The translations under genes and the position numbers were made by a program. DNA of 64,000 nucleotides from positions 310,001 through 374,000 of the forward strand of contig CAVYYV010000004.1 of assembly GCA_963772815.1 (NCBI GenBank), written 5' to 3'. Source of the stretch: DATFFO01 sp963772815. Its GTDB lineage: Bacteria > Actinomycetota > Acidimicrobiia > Spongiisociales > ZC4RG35. The notes under the pieces are model-generated. The model saw nothing but the letters and a program-made list of their open reading frames with translations, was not told the origin of the DNA and searched no databases. Below are positions 24,062 through 30,672 of the stretch, one piece after another (the stretch's first letter is position 1; every line of letters starts with the position of its first letter).

Positions 24062-25731
24062 GGGGTCTCATCCAAGCGAAACTCGAGAACCGAGCCGTCC
24101 TGCCATTCGTTGCGCTGCTGGCCGTCCTCGTGGCCGCGTGCGCCGGGCCGCCCGCCGGTGATGCATCCCCGGCCGCCACGGGCGATACGGCTACCGAGGC
24201 TCCGGCGGTGTGGTCTGGGGCCACACGCGCCGTTCCCGCCGATTACTCCACTATCCAGGCTGCCGTCGACGCCGCCGATCCCGGGGACATGATCTTGATT
24301 TCCCCCGGCGTTTACCGCGAAGAGGTCCAGGTAGCCACTCCGGGCCTGATCATTCGCGGGATCGATCGCAACCAGGTGATCATCGACGGAGAGTTCGTCC
24401 GGCCCAACGCGGTGAGCGTGTTCGCCGACGGTGTGGTTGTGGAGAACCTGACACTGAGGAACGCCACCGAGAACGGCGTCATCTGGACGGGGGTCCGGGG
24501 GTACCGCGGCTCATATCTCACGGCGATCGACAACCAGGTCTACGGTATCTACGCGTTCGACTCCGGTGACGGTGTGTTCGATCACTCCTACGCCTCCGGG
24601 TCACCCGACGCCGGCTTCTACATCGGCCAGTGTGATCCGTGCTCGGCCGTTATCACCGACTCGATCTCGGAGTGGAATGGCCTGGGCTTCTCCGGCACCA
24701 ACGCCTCCGGCGACCTCTACCTCGTCGACTCGGTTTGGCGCCGCAACGTGGCGGGCATCGCTCCCAACACACTGGACAGCGAGTTGCTACCGCCCTTCCA
24801 CGACGTGACCGTGGCCGGGAATCTGGTCTACGACAACGGCAACAAGGCGGCCCCGTCGTTCACCGCCGAGTGGTCCGCGTTCGGCAACGGAGTCATCCTG
24901 GCGGGGGGCAAGAACTCGCTCGTCACCAAGAACAGGATCTTCAATCACCCTGCCAACGGGGTCGCCATCACTCCCAATCTCTCGGACAACTTCTGGATGT
25001 CGTCGGGCAACCGTGTGACCGACAACGTCATCGAGGGGTCGGGACGAGCCGACATCGCCCTGGCGGGGCCGGCGTCGAGTGGCAATTGCTTCGCCGGGAA
25101 CGGCGACGCTCTCACGTTGCCGGTGGGGCTTGAGGTCTTCCAGTCCTGCGATGGGCTCAGGCTGCCGATGCTCTTCGAGCTCGCCGGAAGCACCGAGCAA
25201 ATGGGCCGGATCGTGGAGAGTGAGCTGGGCTGGAAGACGCCAATCACACCTGAGATGGTGCCCAAGCCCGGGCCACAGCCTCAGATGCCCGGTGGGGCCG
25301 ATGCCCCGGTGGCGCCGGCGGTGGATGTGTTCGCCTCGGTGCGGCCCGACGTCGGAGCCATCTCGGTGCCGTCCATGCCCGACGACCTGTCCGTGACACA
25401 ATCGAGAGGAGTGACCTTGTTCGGAGTCCTGTTCGCATCCGCCGCCGGAGTCTTCTTCGGCCTATACGCCTACCTGCTGCCATTCGTCCTGTACGCGGCG
25501 TGGGTAGCGATCGCACTCTGGGATCTGGCCCGCCGCCACGATCTCTCCAAAGCCGGCACCGTCGGCTGGGTGGCGGTGATCCTGCTCGTTCCGTTCGTGG
25601 GTGTGATCGTCTACCACCTGTTCGCCCGCTCCCCGATACCGCTCTGGCAGCGCCTCACCTTCGTGGTCGGGGGTGTGGTGGCCTACCTTGTCATCTTCGG
25701 CGTTGGCGCCGTGTTAGGCGGGGTTCTTTAG
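24058..25731 (+). CDS. Beta-helix (NosD-like) lipoprotein fused to a PLDc_N membrane domain
   Basis: 557 aa. Residues 1-28 are a lipoprotein signal ending in LVAAC (Cys28). Residues 55-360 are a right-handed parallel beta-helix: YSTIQAAVDAADPGDMILISPGVY opens it, and repeats of N-x-V-x-x-N type (such as VVENLTLRNATENGV and VTKNRIFNHPANGV) follow, as in NosD and other PbH1 proteins. After a Pro-rich spacer, residues 445-557 contain four hydrophobic helices with LWDLARRHDLSKAGTVGWVAVILLVPFVG, a PLDc_N-type membrane module. NosD-like proteins assist copper-enzyme maturation, so a role in serving the flanking cupredoxin and oxidase is plausible but inferred. A full fusion, with no stop or frame change between parts. 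Confidence 0.8.
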   Translation: MRGLIQAKLENRAVLPFVALLAVLVAACAGPPAGDASPAATGDTATEAPAVWSGATRAVPADYSTIQAAVDAADPGDMILISPGVYREEVQVATPGLIIRGIDRNQVIIDGEFVRPNAVSVFADGVVVENLTLRNATENGVIWTGVRGYRGSYLTAIDNQVYGIYAFDSGDGVFDHSYASGSPDAGFYIGQCDPCSAVITDSISEWNGLGFSGTNASGDLYLVDSVWRRNVAGIAPNTLDSELLPPFHDVTVAGNLVYDNGNKAAPSFTAEWSAFGNGVILAGGKNSLVTKNRIFNHPANGVAITPNLSDNFWMSSGNRVTDNVIEGSGRADIALAGPASSGNCFAGNGDALTLPVGLEVFQSCDGLRLPMLFELAGSTEQMGRIVESELGWKTPITPEMVPKPGPQPQMPGGADAPVAPAVDVFASVRPDVGAISVPSMPDDLSVTQSRGVTLFGVLFASAAGVFFGLYAYLLPFVLYAAWVAIALWDLARRHDLSKAGTVGWVAVILLVPFVGVIVYHLFARSPIPLWQRLTFVVGGVVAYLVIFGVGAVLGGVL

Positions 25732-25734
25732 GAA

Positions 25735-26766
25735 GTGAACTTCGAGGAGGAGAAAGACCGGGTACCGGATCCCGACCGGCGACGATTGATTCGTCGCTTT
25801 TCGGCAGGAGGAGCGGTGCTCCTCTCTGGAACGTTGCTGGGGCGGATCAGCGCCGCTCAGGCGAGCGAAGGCCCAAACCCCGGCTACCGGGGTTTGGGTT
25901 ATTCGGTGGTCCACACCCAGGGTGGCGCGGACCTGTACGGCTCGACCAGCGAGCCGCCCCGAGCCCTGGGGTCGGAGGCGCTCGACCACCACACTTTCCC
26001 GCCCCCACCGGCTTCGGGTGACCGCCACCTCACGATCGACGTCCTGGAGCAGCGGATCGAGGTCGCAGCAGGAGTGTTCTTCGATGCGTGGACGTTCGGT
26101 GGAACAGTGCCGGGCCCGATCATCCGGGCAACCGAAGGAGATGTGCTCACGATCGAGCTCCGCAATCAGGCCGGCCACCCGCACAGCTTGCACTTCCACG
26201 GTGCCCACAGCCCCGGCATGGATGGATGGGAGCCGGTTCCTCCAGGCAAGTCCGTCACCTACCGGATCGAAGCGGGCCCGGTCGGAGTCCATCCCTATCA
26301 CTGCCACGTACCTCCGTTGGCCGAGCATGTCTCCCGGGGCCTGTACGGGATGTTGATCGTCGACCCTCCCGGGGGCAGGCGGCCCGCCACGGAAGTGGCG
26401 CTGCTCCTGTCAGGGTTCGCCACGCCCGAAGGAGGCCCGAACGCCATCATGGCCTGGAACGGCGTGGCCGGCTTCTACTGGCGCTATCCGATCAAGGTCC
26501 CGACCGGTGAGCTCGTGCGGGCGTATGTGCTCAACATGACCGAGTTCGAGCCCGTTGGCTCGTTCCATCTCCACGCCCAGACCTTCTCCGTCTTTCCGGC
26601 CGGCATGGGCGATGAGCCAGCATTCCACACCGACACGATCACCATGGGCCAAGCGGAGCGGGCCATGGTGGAGTTCACCCTGCCGGAGCCGGGTCGCTAC
26701 ATGTTTCACCCACATCAGCACTATCTGGCCGAGCGCGGCGCCATGGGTTGGTTGGCGGCGGTCTGA
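25735..26766 (+). CDS. Multicopper oxidase, nitrite-reductase-like, with Tat-type signal
   Basis: 343 aa from a GTG at 25735. A twin-Arg N-terminus (RRRLIRRF then a hydrophobic stretch, about 15-42) suggests Tat export of the folded protein. Two cupredoxin domains follow. Domain 1 holds HSLHFHG (His150/153/155) and HPYHCH with Cys190, His198 and Met206, the type 1 site plus type 2 ligands in the NirK pattern. Domain 2 has FHLH (278-280) and FHPHQHYLAERGAMG (325-337). It could be a small laccase-like oxidase or a Cu nitrite reductase. The length and the HCH motif fit either, so the substrate is left open. End of the 20.7-26.8 kb run; convergent with the JAMM gene. Confidence 0.85.
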   Translation: MNFEEEKDRVPDPDRRRLIRRFSAGGAVLLSGTLLGRISAAQASEGPNPGYRGLGYSVVHTQGGADLYGSTSEPPRALGSEALDHHTFPPPPASGDRHLTIDVLEQRIEVAAGVFFDAWTFGGTVPGPIIRATEGDVLTIELRNQAGHPHSLHFHGAHSPGMDGWEPVPPGKSVTYRIEAGPVGVHPYHCHVPPLAEHVSRGLYGMLIVDPPGGRRPATEVALLLSGFATPEGGPNAIMAWNGVAGFYWRYPIKVPTGELVRAYVLNMTEFEPVGSFHLHAQTFSVFPAGMGDEPAFHTDTITMGQAERAMVEFTLPEPGRYMFHPHQHYLAERGAMGWLAAV

Positions 26767-26775
26767 TGGAGTCGA

Positions 26776-27210
26776 TCATTCTGTCGCGATGATCTCCACC
26801 TCGCGGCTCCTGCCGTCGACGATCGACCAGGCGCGCACGTGTGGAGCGGGGTGAAACCCGACGATCAGGTGAAACCAGCTCGGGTCATGTGGCTGGTGGA
26901 TGTCCGTCCCAGACGGGGTGGCCGAGCCCATTGGGTGGGAGTGCATCACAGCCCCGATCTCCCAGTGGTTTCGTTCCGCGTGTTGCACAGCGCCGAACTG
27001 CTCGGCGGCGGCAATCGTGAACGACGTCGGAGAGGGCGCCTCGTTTGTGAGTGGGTAGAACATCCGGGGCCTTCCCCTGTCGTCGACCGCCACCAGGCCA
27101 CATGCCTCGGTCGGGAGGGAGAGCGTGGCGTGGGCGGTCATGGCAGTTGTCATTTCCGCCGGGAAGAGCAGAGGCACCTCAGATGCGATCGACACTTCCG
27201 GCCGGCGCAC
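26776..27210 (-). CDS. JAMM/MPN-domain metallopeptidase (Mec+-like)
   Basis: 144 aa from a GTG at 27210. The zinc site of JAMM proteases is complete: Glu35 in PTEACGL, His90 and His92 in HSHP, Ser100 and Asp103 in SGTD. Prokaryotic JAMM enzymes cut C-terminal tails or amino-acid adducts off ubiquitin-like sulfur carriers (for example Mec+ releasing cysteine from CysO). The GTG start is chosen because the strand VPLLFPAE before the first helix belongs to the fold. It overlaps the 3' end of the ThiF gene by 32 bases, indicating translational coupling. ATGs at 27153 and 27141 are alternatives but would lose that strand. Confidence 0.85.
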   Translation of the reverse strand: MRRPEVSIASEVPLLFPAEMTTAMTAHATLSLPTEACGLVAVDDRGRPRMFYPLTNEAPSPTSFTIAAAEQFGAVQHAERNHWEIGAVMHSHPMGSATPSGTDIHQPHDPSWFHLIVGFHPAPHVRAWSIVDGRSREVEIIATE

Positions 27211-28348
27211 AGGCCAGGTCGTAGTCGACGAGTCGGGGCGGCCGAGCGGGGTCGGAGCAGGCGGGGCAGGCGGGGTCTCGACCCACGTTCACAGTGGAGA
27301 ACTCCTCCTCGAGCGCGTCGTACACCAGCAGTCGTCCCACCAGCGGGTCGCCCAGGTCCAGCAGCATCTTTATCGCCTCCATTGCCTCGATCGAGCCGAT
27401 GATCCCCGGCAGGACTCCCAGCACGCCCGCCTCCGCACATGAGGGAGCCAATTCGGGAGGAGGGGGCTCGGGGAAGAGGCAGCGGTAGCACGGCCCCACG
27501 TAGGGGGAGAAGACCGAGGCCTGGCCTTCGAAGCGGAAGATCGATCCGTGTACCACCGGAACCCGCAGATGGAGGCTGGCATCGTTCACCAGGTAACGGG
27601 TGGGGAAATTGTCACCCCCGTCCAACACCACGTCGAAGCCGGACATGATGTCGAGGACGTTGTCGGCCGACAGCCGCTCGTTATAGGTGAGGATCTTGAC
27701 GTCAGGATTGAGCGCAGAGAGCGTTTCCCGGGCCGACTCGACCTTGGCCATCCCCAGGCGATCCACATTGTGCAACACCTGTCGCTGCAGGTTCGAGGCG
27801 TCGACCCGGTCGTAGTCGACGATCCCGATCGTCCCCACGCCCGCCGCCGCCAGGTAGAGGGCGGCCGGCGAGCCCAACCCACCCGCTCCCACCAGGAGCA
27901 CCGACGAGCCCAGCAGACGGCTCTGGCCCGGTTCGCCCACCTCGGGCAGTAGAAGGTGGCGGCTGTATCGGATCCGTTGCTCGGAGGAAAGACCCTGGGG
28001 CTGAGACCAGGGCCTGCCTTCGGTCTTCCATCGCTCGAACCCCCCCGCCATCGACCGGACGCGGGTGTAGCCCATGGCCTGGAGAGACAATGCCGCCAGC
28101 GCGCTGCGCGCCCCGACACCGCAGAACAAGACGATGTCGGCTTCCACGTCGGGGACCCGGGCGGCGAGGTTCGATTCGAGGATCCCGCGCGGAAGGAACA
28201 GACAGCCGGGGATAGTCCCCTGCTCGTATTCATCCGCCTCCCGCACGTCGATGAGGATCAGGTCGTGGAGCGAACCCTGCACCTGAGCCGGGTCCGCCTC
28301 TACGACGGCCTCTCGGGCGCGTGCGACCATTTCGTCGTACGAGGACAT
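27179..28348 (-). CDS. Rhodanese-ThiF/MoeB fusion, sulfur-carrier adenylyltransferase
   Basis: 389 aa from the ATG at 28348; a TTG two codons upstream is possible. Residues 1-118 are a rhodanese domain with active-site Cys76 in LFCGVGARS. Residues 125-389 are an E1-like domain: RYSRHLLLPEVGEPGQ, the nucleotide loop GAGGLGSPAALYLA, DYDRVDASNLQRQ, and DGGDNFPTRYL, with zinc-binding CYRC and CPAC pairs. The enzyme activates the C-terminal Gly of ThiS, MoaD or CysO by adenylation and loads sulfur from the rhodanese Cys. Domain order is reversed relative to many MoeB-rhodanese fusions, where rhodanese is C-terminal. Coupled with the JAMM gene; the carrier protein itself is not adjacent. Confidence 0.9.
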   Translation of the reverse strand: MSSYDEMVARAREAVVEADPAQVQGSLHDLILIDVREADEYEQGTIPGCLFLPRGILESNLAARVPDVEADIVLFCGVGARSALAALSLQAMGYTRVRSMAGGFERWKTEGRPWSQPQGLSSEQRIRYSRHLLLPEVGEPGQSRLLGSSVLLVGAGGLGSPAALYLAAAGVGTIGIVDYDRVDASNLQRQVLHNVDRLGMAKVESARETLSALNPDVKILTYNERLSADNVLDIMSGFDVVLDGGDNFPTRYLVNDASLHLRVPVVHGSIFRFEGQASVFSPYVGPCYRCLFPEPPPPELAPSCAEAGVLGVLPGIIGSIEAMEAIKMLLDLGDPLVGRLLVYDALEEEFSTVNVGRDPACPACSDPARPPRLVDYDLACAPAGSVDRI

Positions 28349-28375
28349 GGTCAAACGATAACCCCTGGGTCGGAC

Positions 28376-30619
28376 TCAGCGACGGGTGACGGTCACCGTG
28401 ACCACGGCCGTGTCGCATGCCCCTTGGGTGTCGCATACTCGGTAGGTGAAAGTGTCGGTGCCGATGAAGTGCGGGTTGGGTTGGTAGTCGATCTGGCCGT
28501 CACGAATCCGAAGATGTCGCTCGTGTTGGGGCCCACTCGTCACCGTCAGGGTGCTGGGGTCGAGGTTGCCGTCCGGGTCGGAGTCGTTGTCGAGAACCCG
28601 TATCCGGACCCATTGATTACGTGCGGTGGTAGCGGTGTCGTCGGCGGCGTTGGGCGGTGAGTTCGTAGCAACCACAGTCACCGACACGCTCGCCGTGCCA
28701 CAGGCGTTGGACGCGTCGCAAGCTCGATACGAGAAGGAGTCGGTGCCGGCGTAGCCGGGGGCGGGTGTGTAGGTGATGCGAGAGCCGTTGGTGGTAGCCG
28801 AGCCATGGGCGGGGCTGGTGACCGACTGCACCGTGAGTTGGTCCCCATCGGGGTCGGTGTCATTGGCCAACACGGCGATGTTGACCGCCACACCACGGTT
28901 GGTGGTCGTTCCATCCGGTCGAACGGTGGGAGGGTCGTTGACCGGTGCCACCTGGACCGCCACGGTGGTGGTGGCACACCGTTCGGCCGAATCGCAGGCC
29001 CGGTAACCGAACGTGTCGGTGCCGTTGGCGTTGGCATTGGGGGTATAGCCGATCCGGTTTCCGTTGACGGTGACGGTGCCGAACTTGGGAGTGCTGGTGA
29101 GGGCGTCGAGGTGGAGCCCGGTAGGTGTGTCGTTGTTGAGTACCGAGATCATGACGGTTCCGTCTTCCTGCATGGACACCACATCGGGATTGGCAGTGGG
29201 TGGGGGAATGGTGGTCGGTGGAGCCGTCGTGGGAGGAGCCGTCGTGGGTGCAGGTGGGGCTGTGGTCTTGGGGACCGTCGTGGTGGTGGTTGACGTGGTG
29301 GTCGTGCTCGGGTCGGCCGTGGTGGCCGCAACCCGTGCGGGCACTGTCGTTTCCGGTGTCGTGGTCGATGTGGGATCCGGGGTTGTGGTCGTGGTGCTGG
29401 GATTGCTGGTGTCGATTCCGGCCGCAGCCAGGTCGACCCGACCGCTCGTCTGGTCGAAGACCTCCCCTGTAGGCAGTCGGGTGGCCTGAGCCTCGACCGT
29501 GACCGCAGGTGGGGGCATCAGTGTGGGGGCGGGAATCGGAAGCGCGCCTGAGACCACGGCGGCTGCCGTCACGGTGGCGGCGGTGGAGAGGGTGAGGAAA
29601 TCCCGTCCGATTCGGTCGAGAAAGAACGGGATTGGGCCCAGCGATGCCATCGGCCCCAGAACCCAACGTAACCGCCCCAGGGACACATTCATCAGGGCCC
29701 TGACGACGGTCGGGTCGAATTGACCACCGGCCTCCCGTGCCACCTCCTGGCGGGCTTCGTCGGCGTTCATGGCCTTCTGGTAGGAGCGACCCGAGGTCAT
29801 CACGTCGTAGGCGTCGGCCACGGAGACGATCCGGGCGGCCAGGGAGATGTCGGTGGCTTCCAGACCTCGCGGGTAGCCGGAACCGTCCCATCGCTCGTGG
29901 TGGTGCTCGATGGCGCCGGCCCATTCGCCCAGCCAGGGGACGATCGGTGCTGCCACGCGCATCCCCATCAGCGGATGCCGGCGCATGATCGCCAGTTCCT
30001 CGTCGTCGAGTGGCCCTTCCTTGTTGAGGATATCCGGGGAGACGGACAGCTTGCCGATGTCGTGGAGCAGGGCGGCCCAGCGCAGCTTGTCCCGCCCCTC
30101 CTCGGGTACCTTCAGCTCCTCGGCGAGGATGTCGGCGTAGGCCCGCGTCCGCTCGCCGTGTCCGCGGGTCTTGCGGTCGTGTTTGTTGAGGGCGGTGGCG
30201 AGGGACAGGACCAACTCGGCGGCCAGCGAGAGATCGGTTTCACCCTGTTTGTCGGCCTCGGCGACCCGGCGGCGCAGCTCTCTCACATTCGATGTCCGCA
30301 GCGCCAGCTTGTAGCGGGAAGGTGCTCGGTCGGGGAAGAGCATGGTGGCCCTGAGGAGCACGGTCAGGGGGAGGAAGCGGCGGCCGAACCGATCGACTGC
30401 CCAGGCCACCACCGACGATGCCCCGATCAGGATCGCCCACCAGCCGATCACCATCGGGGCAGAGGTGGGCTCGAACAGGCGCGTGGACAGCCAGAGAGAA
30501 GCGATGAGGGCGGCAACCAGCGGCGCCACGAATATCAGGGCGCGTAACAACCAGGAGGCGACTCGGCGCGATTGCCATCGCTCCCCGGCCCCGCTCACAT
30601 CTGGAGTGGTACTGGCCAC
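28376..30619 (-). CDS. HD-GYP domain protein with extracellular cadherin-like repeats
   Basis: 747 aa. Two N-terminal helices (about 22-48, 57-77), then a cytoplasmic HD-GYP domain with HDIGK (186-190), a downstream HHHERWDGSGYPRG (239-252) and DAYDVMTSGRSYQKA (269-283), so the metal ligands for cyclic-di-GMP phosphodiesterase activity look intact. A third helix (about 343-361) leads outside to a Thr/Pro-rich linker (about 385-475). Three tandem cadherin-like beta domains follow, each ending in a G-TD-F-YR-CD motif with paired Cys. This topology suggests a receptor that couples something bound at the cell surface to second-messenger turnover. Same strand as aceE, 53 bp downstream. Ligand unknown. 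Confidence 0.88.
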   Translation of the reverse strand: MASTTPDVSGAGERWQSRRVASWLLRALIFVAPLVAALIASLWLSTRLFEPTSAPMVIGWWAILIGASSVVAWAVDRFGRRFLPLTVLLRATMLFPDRAPSRYKLALRTSNVRELRRRVAEADKQGETDLSLAAELVLSLATALNKHDRKTRGHGERTRAYADILAEELKVPEEGRDKLRWAALLHDIGKLSVSPDILNKEGPLDDEELAIMRRHPLMGMRVAAPIVPWLGEWAGAIEHHHERWDGSGYPRGLEATDISLAARIVSVADAYDVMTSGRSYQKAMNADEARQEVAREAGGQFDPTVVRALMNVSLGRLRWVLGPMASLGPIPFFLDRIGRDFLTLSTAATVTAAAVVSGALPIPAPTLMPPPAVTVEAQATRLPTGEVFDQTSGRVDLAAAGIDTSNPSTTTTTPDPTSTTTPETTVPARVAATTADPSTTTTSTTTTTVPKTTAPPAPTTAPPTTAPPTTIPPPTANPDVVSMQEDGTVMISVLNNDTPTGLHLDALTSTPKFGTVTVNGNRIGYTPNANANGTDTFGYRACDSAERCATTTVAVQVAPVNDPPTVRPDGTTTNRGVAVNIAVLANDTDPDGDQLTVQSVTSPAHGSATTNGSRITYTPAPGYAGTDSFSYRACDASNACGTASVSVTVVATNSPPNAADDTATTARNQWVRIRVLDNDSDPDGNLDPSTLTVTSGPQHERHLRIRDGQIDYQPNPHFIGTDTFTYRVCDTQGACDTAVVTVTVTRR

Positions 30620-30672
30620 TCCTATCTATCGGCATGTCAGGGCCTCTGTTAACGCCTATCGGGCTGAATAGG

